Shown here: one piece after another, positions 1 through 9,649 of the stretch
How positions within the stretch are numbered: position 1 is the stretch's first letter
How the letters are laid out: every line of letters starts with the position of its first letter
NCBI GenBank assembly: GCA_016779205.1
Contig: JADHOC010000028.1
Location: 1 to 50,871 of the forward strand
DNA from: Planctomycetota bacterium
GTDB taxonomy: Bacteria > Planctomycetota > UBA1135 > GCA-002686595
Length of the DNA stretch: 50,871 nucleotides
Direction of reading: 5' to 3'
Program-made: the position numbers and the translations under genes
The notes under the pieces: generated by a model
Database searches by the model: none
What the model was told of the DNA's origin: nothing
The model's input: the letters and a program-made list of their open reading frames with translations, nothing else

Positions 1-15
1 CCCCCCACCCCACCG

Positions 16-51
16 GCGCCCGGCCGCGCGCGGGCGCGACCGGCCTCCGGT
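16..51. terminator. Candidate hairpin pair 3' of the DUF481 gene
   Basis: Two GC-rich inverted repeats lie just downstream of the first minus-strand gene. Bases 16-22 pair with 31-37 (7 bp, 8-base loop), and 39-43 pair with 47-51 (5 bp, 3-base loop). The second is followed on the plus strand by TTCTTT, so it would best terminate a plus-strand gene entering from the left. It could also act weakly for the minus-strand operon. The stems are short and no free energy was computed. Confidence 0.3.
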
Positions 52-75
52 TCTTTGGGGGGCGAGCCCTCCTGA

Positions 76-888
76 TCAGAACTTCCAGCCGACGGTCAGC
101 AGGTAGATGTTGTCCGCGCGCTCGTTGCCCGGCTGAGGGGTGTTGTCGTAGGTGAGCACCCACTGGAGCTTGGCGACCATCGACTCGGAGAGCACCGCGG
201 AGAAGTCGGTCGTGGCGACGCCGTAGATGTCGTCCTTGTCGTCGAGGCTCGGGAAGACCTCACCGGTCGTCCCGAAGGTCAGCGTCTCGGTGATCGCGGC
301 GAAGACTTCCCATGCGCCGCGGACCACGAGGAACTCCTCATCGACTCCGCCCTCGTAGCGCTCGTCGAACCAGCCGGCGCCGATCTCAGTGCTGATGCGC
401 CACTGGTCGTCGTCACGCCACTGCTCACCGATACCAGCGCCGATGGTCCAGCGGAGGTCAACCATGGCCTGCTCGTTGGTCTCCGCGAGGCCGTTCGCGT
501 AGAGGTAGGTCTTCTCGGAGACGAACTTGTCGTACTTCAGGGTGCCGAGGGCGCGACGCTGGGTGCGGGCGTCGTCCTGGGTGGCGTAGTACCAGAGGCC
601 CTCCGCCGTGTACCGGTGGGTGCCCATCTCGCGGACGGCCTTGCCGGTGATGGCGTAAGACGAGTTGTTGGCGTTGCCTTCGCTCTTGGTGAGGCCGACG
701 TCGAGGCCGCCACGCCAAACGCCGAGATCCTCAGCCGCGACCTCGTCTTGCGAGACGACGGGAATCGCAAGCGGGTCAGGCGTCGGGGTGGAGGGAATGA
801 CAGCGGCCGACGCCGTGAGCGTCGAGCCGAGGATGAGGGGGAGGACGAGCATTACGATCGTGTCCGCGCGATGACGCGCCGACGTCAT
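76..888 (-). CDS. DUF481 family outer-membrane beta-barrel protein
   Basis: A 270-residue secreted protein. The N-terminus is a signal peptide (residues about 10-29, ending near TASA-A). The rest consists of alternating beta-strand segments ending in VGWKF, a terminal aromatic residue typical of outer-membrane barrels. The repeated strand pattern, with 'VGLTKSEGNANNSS' early in the mature part, matches DUF481 (YdiY-type) proteins; their substrate is unknown. The ATG at 888 was chosen because it overlaps the stop of the upstream gene in an ATGA arrangement, implying translational coupling, and because it puts the signal peptide at the N-terminus; longer in-frame starts would bury it. It is the last gene of the minus-strand acyl-CoA operon. 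A second DUF481 protein lies at 41397-42548. Confidence 0.8.
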   Translation of the reverse strand: MTSARHRADTIVMLVLPLILGSTLTASAAVIPSTPTPDPLAIPVVSQDEVAAEDLGVWRGGLDVGLTKSEGNANNSSYAITGKAVREMGTHRYTAEGLWYYATQDDARTQRRALGTLKYDKFVSEKTYLYANGLAETNEQAMVDLRWTIGAGIGEQWRDDDQWRISTEIGAGWFDERYEGGVDEEFLVVRGAWEVFAAITETLTFGTTGEVFPSLDDKDDIYGVATTDFSAVLSESMVAKLQWVLTYDNTPQPGNERADNIYLLTVGWKF

Positions 889-1661
889 GAGTCTTCTTGG
901 GGGGATGAGCGGTCCATCCAGCGCGCCGCGGCGCGGAGGCCTAGGACAGTCCTCGACCCGTGCCAGGTCAGGAATTGTCCGTCGCAGGGTAAGAAGCACT
1001 GCGGATCCATGCGAGTTGCGTGGGCAAGTTCGTTCACGTGTCGGCGGGTAAACGGGAAGGGCTCACTGGGGAGGAGGACTCGCTCGGGGCGCTTAGTTGC
1101 GACCTCCTCCAGCGTGACCTCTGGGTAGCGGTCTCCACCCCCCACCAGGACGTTGGAGCCGCCCGCCTCGACCAGAAGATTGGACAGAAATGTGTCCGCC
1201 GTGGCAGCGATCCAGGGGCGGCGCCAGACCAGCACCAGGAACGGCACGGAGTCCATCGCTCGCCTGCGAGCCCGCACCTCGCGGATCCCCTCGTCGAGCC
1301 GGCTTGCGACGGCGCCGGCCTCGCGGGCCCGGCCCACCCGCTGGCCGACGTCCCTGATGAGCGCGGGGACCTCGTCCACGCGCCGCGGCATGGAGTCATG
1401 GACCTCCACGCCAGCGGACCGCAGCGCCTCCACGTCCTCCAGCCGATTCTCCTCCCGGTTCGCGAGCACGAGGGTCGGCCGCAGGTCGAGGATGCGCTCG
1501 ATGCGAGGGTCCTTCGTCCCGCCGACTCGCACCACGCCGTCCATCCGTTCCGGTCGGACGCAGAACCGCGTCGCCCCGACCACCTGCGGACCCGCCCCGA
1601 TGTCGAAGAGCGTCTCGGTCATGCTCGGACAGAGCGAGACCAGACGCTGGGCCTCAGTCAC
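885..1661 (-). CDS. Helical-backbone metal receptor / cobalamin-binding-type substrate-binding protein
   Basis: A 258-residue protein of the periplasmic-binding fold used by BtuF/FhuD-type receptors (Peripla_BP_2). It begins 'RLVSLCPSMTETLFDIG', the usual first strand-helix of the family, followed by the 'VGGTKDPRIERILDLRPTL' segment. There is no signal peptide or lipobox, so as written it is cytoplasmic; leaderless members of this family occur without transport partners, and no permease or ATPase is nearby. The GTG at 1661 overlaps the end of the MBL gene by 8 bases and starts right at the conserved domain. A longer in-frame start at 1910 would only read antisense-like sequence of the MBL gene. 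The ligand (cobalamin, haem or metal chelate) cannot be told from sequence. Confidence 0.75.
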   Translation of the reverse strand: MTEAQRLVSLCPSMTETLFDIGAGPQVVGATRFCVRPERMDGVVRVGGTKDPRIERILDLRPTLVLANREENRLEDVEALRSAGVEVHDSMPRRVDEVPALIRDVGQRVGRAREAGAVASRLDEGIREVRARRRAMDSVPFLVLVWRRPWIAATADTFLSNLLVEAGGSNVLVGGGDRYPEVTLEEVATKRPERVLLPSEPFPFTRRHVNELAHATRMDPQCFLPCDGQFLTWHGSRTVLGLRAAARWMDRSSPQEDS

Positions 1662-2568
1662 CGACTGCGACCTCGGGCACGTCCACGGCCACGTAGCGCT
1701 TCCCGTCTCGCTCGAGGCGCGTGAAGGCCCGCTCCGGGTCGTGATAGGACATGCCGACGATCCCCTCGTCCGCGGCGCGTGCGAGCCACTCGGTCCGCAT
1801 GGAGAACGAGCGGGGAACATCCATGTCGTACGCCATGATGTAGGGCGGCTGGATGTGATGGGTCGTCGGGATGAGGTCACCCCAGAAGGCGGCCGAGTTG
1901 CCCTCACCACCCGCGTTGAAGCGAATCACCACCATGCCCTCCGAGTGACCGCACACCTGGACCATCTCGAGGTCCTCGAACAGCCGGTGGTCGCCGTCGT
2001 GCATCTCGACGAGGCCGCGCTCCACGAGCGGGTCGATGTCGTCCGCGCGGTAGCTCGCCCGACGGGGATGCATCGCGACCCGCGCCGCCCCGACCTCGGC
2101 CGTGGGGAAGTGATGGCGGGCCCGCGGGAAGAGCGGCTCCAGCTGGTCTCCCCGCTGCTCCACCAGCGCCCCGATGTGGTCGAAGTGACAGTGGGAGACC
2201 ACGACATGGTCGATGTCCTCTGGCCCAACGTCCAGCGCCGCGAGGGTGGCCCGGAGCGTGGTCGCCTCAGGCCGCTCGAGCCGGTAGATCTTGCGGAACT
2301 TGTCGTCCCAACGATCGCCCATCCCGCCCTCGATGACGACCTTCACGCCGTCCTTCTCGGCCAGGAAGGGCCGCGCGGCGAGGCGGATCGTGTTGTCCTC
2401 CGCGGGGGGCGTGAGCCGCGCCCAGAGGTTCTTCGGCACGACGCCCCACATCGCCCCCCCATCGAGGCCGAAGGTGGCGTCGTAGAGGGCCGTGATCCTC
2501 CAGCCACCCGCCTGCAGGGAGGCGGGGGTCCAGCGGGCCTCGGCGCTGTGCGGGGTGGCACCGGTCAT
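1654..2568 (-). CDS. MBL-fold metallo-hydrolase (lactonase-like)
   Basis: A 304-residue cytoplasmic metallo-beta-lactamase fold enzyme. The metal-binding motif HCHFDH is at 126-131 (H126, H128, D130, H131), a further His comes near 'VCGHSEGM', and an Asp/His pair follows in 'FWGDLIPTTHH'. The general layout resembles the AttM/AiiA-type lactonases and other quorum-quenching or glyoxalase-like hydrolases; the substrate is unknown. It starts 7 bases after the acyl-CoA dehydrogenase stop and overlaps the receptor-like gene downstream, so it is inside the acyl-CoA operon. Hydrolysis of a lactone or thioester arising from acyl-CoA metabolism would fit but is inference. Confidence 0.82.
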   Translation of the reverse strand: MTGATPHSAEARWTPASLQAGGWRITALYDATFGLDGGAMWGVVPKNLWARLTPPAEDNTIRLAARPFLAEKDGVKVVIEGGMGDRWDDKFRKIYRLERPEATTLRATLAALDVGPEDIDHVVVSHCHFDHIGALVEQRGDQLEPLFPRARHHFPTAEVGAARVAMHPRRASYRADDIDPLVERGLVEMHDGDHRLFEDLEMVQVCGHSEGMVVIRFNAGGEGNSAAFWGDLIPTTHHIQPPYIMAYDMDVPRSFSMRTEWLARAADEGIVGMSYHDPERAFTRLERDGKRYVAVDVPEVAVGD

Positions 2569-2575
2569 GCGCAGC

Positions 2576-3802
2576 TCACAGGGAGCGGGCGGCCTTGAGG
2601 ACCGCGCGCCCGATGATCAGCCGCTGGATCTCGCTGGTGCCCTCGCCGATGGTGCAGAGCTTGGCGTCGCGCCACATGCGCTCCACCGGGTACTCCCGGC
2701 TGTAGCCGTAGCCGCCGTAGATCTGGATCGCCTCGTAGGTGCACTTCATGGCGATCTCGGAGGCATAGAGCTTCCCGATGGAGGCCTCCGTGCCGTAGCT
2801 CTGCCCCGAGTCCTTGAGGCGCGCGGCGTGGTAGACGAGGTGCCGCGCCGCCTCGATCTGCACCCGCATGTCGGCGAGCTTGAACTGAACCGCCTGCTGG
2901 TCGGCCAGGGTGCCCCCGAACGCCTCGCGCTCCAGCGCGTACCGGCTGGCGCAGTCGAACGCGCCCTCAGCCAGGCCCAGCGACAGGGCGCCGATGGAGA
3001 TACGGCCGCCCTCGAGCGTCTTCATGAAGGTCGCGAAGCCCTCGCCTGCGGGGCCGAGCAGGTGCGAGCGCGGGATCCGCGCGTCCTGGAACACCAGGCT
3101 CGCCCAGTCAGAGCCGCGCATCCCGAGCTTGGTCTCACCCGGCTCCAGGGTGAAGCCGTCGATGTCCCTCGGGACGACGAAGGCCGAGATGCCCTTCGAG
3201 CCGAGGGAGCGGTCCGTGACCGCGGTGACGATGAAGACCCCGGCGTGGTTGGCGTTCGTGATGAAGCACTTGCGGCCGTTGAGGACGTACTCGTCCCCGT
3301 CGAGCTCCGCGGTGGTCGAGGTGCCCCCCGAGTCTGAGCCCGCGCCAGGCTCGGTCAGGCCGTACGCGCCCATGTACTCGCCGGAGATGAGCTTGGGGAC
3401 ATAGAGCTCGCGGAGCTCCGCGCCCCCCCACTTCCAGATGGGATAGGTGCCGAGGCTGACGTGCGCGGCGTACCCGAGCGCGGTCGAGCCACAGACCTTG
3501 GCGAGCTCCTCCACGGCCAGGATGTAGGCGAGGGTCCCGCCGTCCGAGCCGCCGACGTCCTCGGGGAAGGGGATGCCGGGCAGCCCGAGCTCGACGATCT
3601 GCTCCCACTTCTCCCTGGGGAAGCTGTGGTTCTCGTCGATGTCGTGGGCGATCGGCGCGATCTCGGTCTTCGCGAAGTCCGCCACCATTTCGCGAACCAT
3701 CTCCTGCTCCTCGGTGAAGTCAAAGGAGTGGCGAATGGCGGGGAGCTCGTACTCGGCGTGTCCCAGGTCGTGGGATCCCGTGGAGGAGGCGACGTCGGTC
3801 AT
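2576..3802 (-). CDS. Acyl-CoA dehydrogenase
   Basis: A 408-residue flavoprotein that would oxidise acyl-CoA to 2-enoyl-CoA and pass electrons to ETF. The full three-domain fold is present: N-terminal helical domain ('FTEEQEMVREMVADFA'), central beta domain with the signature 'GLTEPGAGSDSGG', and C-terminal helical domain with 'IYGGYGY'. The likely catalytic base is E387 in 'GEGTSEIQ', the short/medium-chain position. Length is slightly above the usual 380, owing to about 25 extra N-terminal residues. It is the second of two acyl-CoA dehydrogenases in this operon, 90 bases after the first. Chain-length or branched-chain preference cannot be decided from sequence alone. Confidence 0.93.
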   Translation of the reverse strand: MTDVASSTGSHDLGHAEYELPAIRHSFDFTEEQEMVREMVADFAKTEIAPIAHDIDENHSFPREKWEQIVELGLPGIPFPEDVGGSDGGTLAYILAVEELAKVCGSTALGYAAHVSLGTYPIWKWGGAELRELYVPKLISGEYMGAYGLTEPGAGSDSGGTSTTAELDGDEYVLNGRKCFITNANHAGVFIVTAVTDRSLGSKGISAFVVPRDIDGFTLEPGETKLGMRGSDWASLVFQDARIPRSHLLGPAGEGFATFMKTLEGGRISIGALSLGLAEGAFDCASRYALEREAFGGTLADQQAVQFKLADMRVQIEAARHLVYHAARLKDSGQSYGTEASIGKLYASEIAMKCTYEAIQIYGGYGYSREYPVERMWRDAKLCTIGEGTSEIQRLIIGRAVLKAARSL

Positions 3803-3830
3803 GGCTTGGCCCGTTGGGCGGCGAGAGTCA

Positions 3831-3849
3831 GGGGGCGTGAGGCGCCCCC
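3831..3849. other. GC hairpin between the two acyl-CoA dehydrogenase genes
   Basis: A perfect 7-bp inverted repeat (3831-3837 with 3843-3849) with a 5-base loop lies in the 90-base gap between the two dehydrogenase genes. There is no T tract on either side, so it is not a standard intrinsic terminator. It could stabilise or process the operon mRNA, or be a chance effect of GC richness. Confidence 0.35.
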
Positions 3850-3892
3850 GAGCGATGGGGTCGTTGTAGGACTGGCTGCGGCTGGAGAGCGC

Positions 3893-5077
3893 TCAGCGAA
3901 GCAGGTCGCGCGCGATGACGAGGCGCTGGATGTCGGTGGCACCCTCGTAGATCTCGGTGATCCGGGCGTCCCGGAAGAGCCGCTCCACGTGGAAGTCGTC
4001 GGTGTACCCGGCCCCCCCATGGATCTGGACGGCCTCGTCCGCGCAGAAGTTGGCGGCCTGCGAGGCGAGGAGCTTCGCCTCCGAGGACTGGCGGTTGACC
4101 TCCATGCCGCGGTCGCGCATCCACGCGGCCTTGCGGACGAGGAGGCGGGCCGCCTCGAGGCGCGCGGACATGTCCGCGAGCTTGTGCTGGATGGCCTGGA
4201 AGTGACCGATCGGCTTGCCGAACTGCTCGCGCTCCTTGGCGTACTTGATGGAGGCGTCGAGGCAGGCCTGCCCGATGCCGACGGCCTGGCTCGCGATCCC
4301 GATCCGGCCCCCCGCGAGGGTGTCCATGGCGATCGGGAAGCCCCGGTCGACCTCGCCGAGGACGCACTCGGGCCCGAGGCGCACGTCGTCGAGGATCAGC
4401 TCGACGGTCGCCGAGCCGCGGATCCCGGTCTTCATCTCGTGCTTGCCGACCTTGAGGCCCGGGGCGTCACCCGGCATGAGGAAGGCGGTGATGCCCTTCG
4501 CCTTCGGCAGGTCCGGGTTCGTGCGGACGTAGACGAGGAAGAGGCCCGCCCGGTCCCCCGAGGTGACCCACAGCTTCGTGCCCCGCAGGATCCAGTCGTC
4601 GCCGTCGCGCTCCGCGGTGGCCGCGAGCGCCGCGGCGTCGGACCCGGAGCCCGCCTCGGAGAGGGAGTACGCGCCGATGGCTTCGCCCGAGGCGAGCTTC
4701 GGGAGCCAGTGGGCCTTCTGCTCGTCGGTGCCGAACTTCATGAGCGGCGCGCAGAGCAGCGAGTTGTGCACGGAGACCGCGACGCCGGTCGAGGCGCACG
4801 CGCGGTTGAGCTCCTCGAGCACCACCGCCAGCGCGACGTTGCCGAGGTCCGCACCGCCGTACTCCTCGGGGAGCGTGAGCCCCCAGAAGCCGAGCTCGCC
4901 GAGCTGCTTGTACACGTCGTCGGAGATGGACTCCTCGCGGTCGTGCTTGGTGGCGAGCGGCGCGAGGACGCCGTCGGCGAAGTCCCGCGCGGAGTCTCGC
5001 ACCATCGAGAGCTCCTCGCCGAGGTCAAAGCCGAGCCCGGCTGCGGCCGCGTCGATATCCGAATGGGTCATGGTCAT
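3893..5077 (-). CDS. Acyl-CoA dehydrogenase (short-chain/butyryl-CoA type)
   Basis: A 394-residue acyl-CoA dehydrogenase. The N-terminal helix region 'LSMVRDSARDFADGVLAP', the FAD-site signature 'SLSEAGSGSDAAA', the 'QAIQHKLADM' region and 'IHGGAGYTDDFHVERLFRD' are all present. The catalytic base is E378 in 'IYEGATDIQRL'. These features resemble short-chain/butyryl-CoA dehydrogenases. It lies between the 3-hydroxyacyl-CoA dehydrogenase and the second acyl-CoA dehydrogenase. Two in-frame ATGs (5077 and 5071) open the gene; 5077 was taken. No etfAB genes are in the window, so the electron acceptor must be encoded elsewhere. Confidence 0.93.
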   Translation of the reverse strand: MTMTHSDIDAAAAGLGFDLGEELSMVRDSARDFADGVLAPLATKHDREESISDDVYKQLGELGFWGLTLPEEYGGADLGNVALAVVLEELNRACASTGVAVSVHNSLLCAPLMKFGTDEQKAHWLPKLASGEAIGAYSLSEAGSGSDAAALAATAERDGDDWILRGTKLWVTSGDRAGLFLVYVRTNPDLPKAKGITAFLMPGDAPGLKVGKHEMKTGIRGSATVELILDDVRLGPECVLGEVDRGFPIAMDTLAGGRIGIASQAVGIGQACLDASIKYAKEREQFGKPIGHFQAIQHKLADMSARLEAARLLVRKAAWMRDRGMEVNRQSSEAKLLASQAANFCADEAVQIHGGAGYTDDFHVERLFRDARITEIYEGATDIQRLVIARDLLR

Positions 5078-5156
5078 GACAGTCGTGGAGGCGTGTCTGT
5101 TGAGGTCCGCGAGGAACTCCGCGGCCCTTGTCTTTAGATCGGTTGTTCAGGCGGCT

Positions 5157-5178
5157 AACCCCAGCCCGTGCCGGGGTT
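5157..5178. other. Hairpin in the gap after the hydroxyacyl-CoA dehydrogenase gene
   Basis: AACCCC at 5157-5162 pairs with GGGGTT at 5173-5178. On the plus strand the stem is followed by CTTT, but transcription here runs on the minus strand, where no T run follows. It may be an intra-operon attenuator or processing site. Evidence is weak. Confidence 0.3.
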
Positions 5179-5192
5179 CTTTGCCGCACCCG

Positions 5193-6056
<864 letters not shown>

Positions 6057-6091
6057 AGTCGTATCCGGTGAGTGAAGGGGTCGTGGGTGCC

Positions 6092-7273
6092 TCAGATGCG
6101 CTCGACGGAGAGGGAGACCGCGTTCCCGCCGCCGAGGCAGAGGGAGGCCATTCCGTTGGCCGCGTCGCGCTGCTCCATGGCGCTCAGGAGCGTCGTGAGG
6201 ATGCGCGCGCCCGAGGCCCCGATGGGGTGTCCCAGGGCGACCGCCCCGCCGTTGACGTTGACCCGCGACGGATCGAGCTCGAGCTTGCGCGTGAGGGCGA
6301 CCGCCGCCGCGGAGAAGGCCTCGTTGATCTCGTGCAGGTCGAACTCGGAGGGCTTCATCCCCGCCTTCTCGGCCGTCTTCTTGATCGAATGCTCGGGGGC
6401 CATCATCACCCACTCGGGCGCACAGCCGCCGGTCGCGTAGTGCGTCACCCGCGCCAGGGGCGTGAGGCCGTGGGCGGCCGCGAACTCGGCGCTGGCCACC
6501 ACGAGCGCGGCGGACCCGTCGTTGATGGCGGAGGCGTTGGCGGCCGTCACGGAGCCGTCCTTCGCGAATGCGGGGCGCATCCCGCTGATCGAGTCCGCCG
6601 TCATCCCCTCGCGGATGGTCTCGTCCTCGGTGAAGTCGAAGGGGTCCCCCTTCCTCGGCTTGATCGTCACGGCGAACTTCTCCGCGTCAAACCGGCCCGC
6701 CCCGGTGGCCTCCGCAGCGCGGCGGTGACTCTCGGCCGCGTAGGCATCCTGGTCGGCCCTGGAGACGTCGAGCTCGGTCGCGACCTTCTCACCGGTCATG
6801 CCCATGTGGAAGTCGTTGTAGATGTCCCAGAGCCCGTCGTGGACCATCGAGTCCACGACCTCGCTGTGACCCAGGCGCATGCCGCGCCGCGCGTCGGGCA
6901 GGAGGTAGGGCGCGTTGGACATGGACTCCATGCCGCCCGCGACGAGGCAGTGGGCGTCCCCCGCCCGGATGGCCTGGGCGGCGAGCATCACGGACTTCAG
7001 CCCGGAGCCGCAGACCTTGTTGATGGTCATGCTCCCCACCTCATCGGGCACGCCGGCGCCCCGCGCCGCCTGCCTCGCGGGGTTCTGCCCGAGGCCGGCC
7101 TGGAGGACGTTGCCCATGATCACCTCGTCCACGGCCGAGCTCTCGACGCCGGCGCGTCGGATGGCCTCGGCCACCGCGAGGGCGCCGAGTTCGGGGGCAC
7201 GGAACCCGGACAGCCCCCCCTGGAACTTGCCGATCGGAGAGCGCGCCGCGCTGAGGAGGACGACTTCGGTCAT
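6092..7273 (-). CDS. Acetyl-CoA C-acetyltransferase (thiolase)
   Basis: A 393-residue thiolase, the standard length for the family. It catalyses thiolytic cleavage of 3-ketoacyl-CoA or the reverse condensation of acetyl-CoA. All catalytic elements are visible: nucleophile C88 in '[11 protein letters not shown]', the 'NEAFSAAA' loop, the His of '[14 protein letters not shown]', and the second Cys in 'CLGGGNAV' near the C-terminus. It is the first gene of the minus-strand operon and is preceded by the longest non-coding gap of the window. Together with the dehydrogenases downstream it supplies three of the four beta-oxidation steps. Confidence 0.95.
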   Translation of the reverse strand: MTEVVLLSAARSPIGKFQGGLSGFRAPELGALAVAEAIRRAGVESSAVDEVIMGNVLQAGLGQNPARQAARGAGVPDEVGSMTINKVCGSGLKSVMLAAQAIRAGDAHCLVAGGMESMSNAPYLLPDARRGMRLGHSEVVDSMVHDGLWDIYNDFHMGMTGEKVATELDVSRADQDAYAAESHRRAAEATGAGRFDAEKFAVTIKPRKGDPFDFTEDETIREGMTADSISGMRPAFAKDGSVTAANASAINDGSAALVVASAEFAAAHGLTPLARVTHYATGGCAPEWVMMAPEHSIKKTAEKAGMKPSEFDLHEINEAFSAAAVALTRKLELDPSRVNVNGGAVALGHPIGASGARILTTLLSAMEQRDAANGMASLCLGGGNAVSLSVERI

Positions 7274-7701
7274 GGTGATGGGGAGGACGGGGCGGGATCA
7301 GCCGCCGGGCAGATGGGGGCGCCTGGGACCGGGGCGAGGGACGCGGCGGGGTGGCCGCGGCTCCCGAATTGCGCGTTCGATGCGCCTCCACCGGCTCCCC
7401 AGGCGGGAGTTTGGGCCAACAGTCTACTCGGTCGCCCCCTCCCCATGACAGGTCCTGGGGCCAGGGAACTCCGTGGGTGCGCGGGCCCCGCCAGCGGGAC
7501 GCGGGAGCCGCAGCGGACGCCGATCCCGGCCCCGCACGGGCGCCAACGGCGCGCCTAAACCTCATCCAAAAAGAAGCTTAGACCGATCTGGACCCTCATC
7601 CACGCCGCCTCGCCCTCGGACATTGCAACGGGCTAGGCGCTTGTCTATTTCGGGGGGTGGAAGGTGGGCTCCTCCGTGCGCGGAGCCCGTCCCCCTGCCC
7701 C
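7274..7701. other. 428-base divergent intergenic region (thiolase operon / ECF sigma)
   Basis: No convincing gene was found here. It must hold the promoters of two divergent units. For the minus strand, TAGACT (plus bases 7421-7426) with CTGTCA upstream (plus 7446-7451) is a possible -10/-35 pair, but the spacer is 19 bases and the match is partial. An A-rich island around 7566-7580 is the only AT-rich patch and lies 45-60 bases upstream of a possible plus-strand promoter, as an UP element would. The stretch 7450-7560 is GC-rich with overlapping short palindromes and no clear terminator. Confidence 0.5.
7623..7651 (+). promoter_or_regulatory. Weak candidate sigma70-type promoter for the ECF sigma gene
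   Basis: TTGCAA at 7623-7628 and TATTTC at 7646-7651 are separated by 17 bases (4/6 and 3/6 matches). The predicted start, near 7658, would leave a leader of about 45 bases before the ATG at 7702. ECF genes are often autoregulated from a different promoter type, which cannot be judged from one copy. Confidence 0.22.
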
Positions 7702-8286
7702 ATGGACGACCTTGCCCTGATCGAGGGCCTCCGCTCCCGGCGAGAGGCCGCAGTGACCACGTTCCTGGAACGCTACAAGTCGCTGCTCCACCACTGCATC
7801 GGACACTTCGAATCCGACGCGGTCGCGCGGGAGGACCGCTATCAGGACATCGTCCTGTTCGTCCTCGAGCGCCTCGACCGGGACGCCTTCGATCCTGACC
7901 GCGGCTCCTTCGGCACCTGGCTCTACCGGGTGGCGTGGTGCCGGTGCGTGGACCTCAAGCGCAAGGAGAACGCCGGCGGACGGCCCCGCCTGAAGAACGC
8001 GGGCGAGGAGATCCCTGACCGCCCGGACGAGGGCCCTGGCCCGTCGGAGATGGCGGGCATCTCCGAGGTCGGCGGCGTCGTGCGGGAAGCCCTCGGCGAG
8101 CTCTCCACGGAGGAGCAATCGCTGCTCGACCTGCGCTTTGTCCAGGGAGAGACCCTCGGAGAGATCGCCCGCCGGCAGGCCATCTCCCTGGAACAGACCA
8201 AGTACCGCATCCGGAGGGCGACCATCAGCCTCCGGCGCGTCCTCGTGCACAACTTCGCCCATGAAGAGGCGCTGACAGAGATCTGA
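7702..8286 (+). CDS. ECF-family RNA polymerase sigma factor
   Basis: A 194-residue sigma70-family extracytoplasmic-function sigma factor. Region 2 spans about residues 20-95, with 'YQDIVLFVLERL' and the region 2.4-like 'FGTWLYRVAWCRCVDLKRKE'. Region 4 spans about 130-185, with the helix-turn-helix 'LGEIARRQAISLEQTKYRIRRA'. The linker (about 95-125) is short and charged, and there is no region 1 or 3. The ATG at 7702 removes 15 unconserved residues from the longer open frame. It is followed 86 bases later by a single-pass membrane protein and then a CHAT protein. In such layouts the membrane protein usually controls the sigma factor, but a zinc-finger anti-sigma motif is absent here. Confidence 0.88.
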   Translation: MDDLALIEGLRSRREAAVTTFLERYKSLLHHCIGHFESDAVAREDRYQDIVLFVLERLDRDAFDPDRGSFGTWLYRVAWCRCVDLKRKENAGGRPRLKNAGEEIPDRPDEGPGPSEMAGISEVGGVVREALGELSTEEQSLLDLRFVQGETLGEIARRQAISLEQTKYRIRRATISLRRVLVHNFAHEEALTEI

Positions 8287-8372
8287 CTCCCCCCGGTCAG
8301 GGCTCTTCCCGCCCAGAGGCAGACCGCCGACGCGAGACGCCCCCCCACCCCATCGCACCAAGCCCCATCAAG

Positions 8373-9554
8373 ATGTCTCTCGACCAACAGCAAACGGAAG
8401 ACACCCAGGCCTCAACGCCGAGCGCCTCGACCCCGGCGCCGGTCGTCCCCATCCACGAGGACGAGGCCTCCCTCGAGGCCATCGCGCGCTTCGACGAGCT
8501 CGAGGAGGACCGCCTCGCCGAGCTGGTGAGTAACCCCGCGGCCAAGCAGATCCTCGAGCGGCTCCGCGAGGTCGACCGGTGGCTCGAGTCCGCCGTCTCC
8601 GGGAACGACGCGACCGAGGTCTCGGCGGACGAGCTCTATCGCTTCGGCAGGGGCCGAGGCGCCGAGCCGCTCTCCGACCTGCGTCACCGGGAGGTCGCCG
8701 CGTTCCTGGAGGAGCACCCCGAGGAGGCGCGCTGGACGGAGAAGCTGTCCGAGCCCATCCCCGCGCCCCTCGACGTCACTCCCCCCCGGTCCTTCCCCCC
8801 CGTTCACCTCCCCAGGCCCCAAGGCTCGACGCCCTCGATCCAGCCCGTGGAGGAACTCCCCGGACCCAGCGCCTCGGTGACGAAGGGGCCGACGCACCGA
8901 ACGGTCGGTGCCCACGCGAGCGGTCAGGGGCGTCGCGCGCCCAGGCGCATCGCCCCCTGGATGGCCTGGATCCCCGTGGCAGCCGCCGCGCTGGTGATCA
9001 CCATGGTCCTCGATCCGTCGGGGACCACGAACGCGATGGAGGGTGGGCTCCCCGAGTCCCCCGTCCTCCGCAGCGCGAGCTCCACGCCTCTCCTCTTCCC
9101 CCGTGGGCGCGTCCTCGCCCCGGTGGATGGGCTGGAGACCTACTCCACACGCCCGCTCTTCGAGGTCGCCGCCGTCGAGGGCGCCGAGCGCTATCGGTTC
9201 CAGCTCCGGCTCAACGCCGGGGGCGCCTTCGACGCTGGCGACACGGTCTGGGAGGCCGAGTCCACCTCACGCTCCGCCACCGCGGACCGGCTGCAGGCCG
9301 GTGCCTACGAGTGGTCCGCGTGGGCCGCGGTCAACGGAGTGGAGCGATCCCTGGGCACCCTGTCCTTCGTGGTCATGGCCGCCGACGACGCCGCGCTGAT
9401 CCAGTGCGCCTCGGGCGCCGATGCGGAGCCCGGCTCCACCCGCGAAGACGTGCGCCGACTCCACTCCGCCGGCTATCTGGCGGACGCCCGCTTCCGGGCC
9501 CGTGACCTCGCTCCGGGCGAGGACCGCGCCGCCTACCTTGCCGAGGACCGTTGA
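8373..9554 (+). CDS. Single-pass membrane protein, possible anti-sigma factor
   Basis: 393 residues. The N-terminal cytoplasmic half (1-190) is acidic and helical to about residue 125, then Pro-rich to about 190. One transmembrane helix follows at 195-214 ('WIPVAAAALVITMVLDPSG'). The extracytoplasmic part has an Ig/FN3-like segment of about 90 residues ('RYRFQLRLNAGG', 'AGAYEWSAWAAV') and a short tail. The inside-helix-outside layout and the place right after an ECF sigma gene are what membrane anti-sigma factors show. However, no HxxxCxxC zinc-binding motif was found, so the role is inferred from position only. The next gene, a CHAT protein, begins after a 95-base gap holding a long hairpin. 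Confidence 0.6.
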   Translation: MSLDQQQTEDTQASTPSASTPAPVVPIHEDEASLEAIARFDELEEDRLAELVSNPAAKQILERLREVDRWLESAVSGNDATEVSADELYRFGRGRGAEPLSDLRHREVAAFLEEHPEEARWTEKLSEPIPAPLDVTPPRSFPPVHLPRPQGSTPSIQPVEELPGPSASVTKGPTHRTVGAHASGQGRRAPRRIAPWMAWIPVAAAALVITMVLDPSGTTNAMEGGLPESPVLRSASSTPLLFPRGRVLAPVDGLETYSTRPLFEVAAVEGAERYRFQLRLNAGGAFDAGDTVWEAESTSRSATADRLQAGAYEWSAWAAVNGVERSLGTLSFVVMAADDAALIQCASGADAEPGSTREDVRRLHSAGYLADARFRARDLAPGEDRAAYLAEDR

Positions 9555-9580
9555 GTCCATCGGGCGAGGGTTCCCTCGAG

Positions 9581-9618
9581 GCCCGGGCAGAGGCCCGGGT
9601 CCGAGCCTCTGCCCGGGC
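9581..9618. other. Perfect 14-bp inverted repeat before the CHAT gene
   Basis: Bases 9581-9594 are the exact reverse complement of 9605-9618, with a 10-base loop, all within the gap 9555-9649. The stem is 79 percent GC with no T run after it. It would form a very stable RNA hairpin between the membrane-protein gene and the CHAT gene and may attenuate transcription or set the mRNA ratio. Its position also argues that the CHAT gene starts at 9650 and not at the in-frame TTG at 9551. Confidence 0.7.
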
Positions 9619-9649
9619 GACCGTGGGGCCGCGCCTCGTCCTCCGCCCC

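Noticed and set aside
9551..9649. TTG start at 9551 for the CHAT gene, overlapping the previous stop
   Set aside because: It would place 33 unconserved residues ahead of a clean signal peptide and translate through a 14-bp hairpin; the ATG at 9650 is better.
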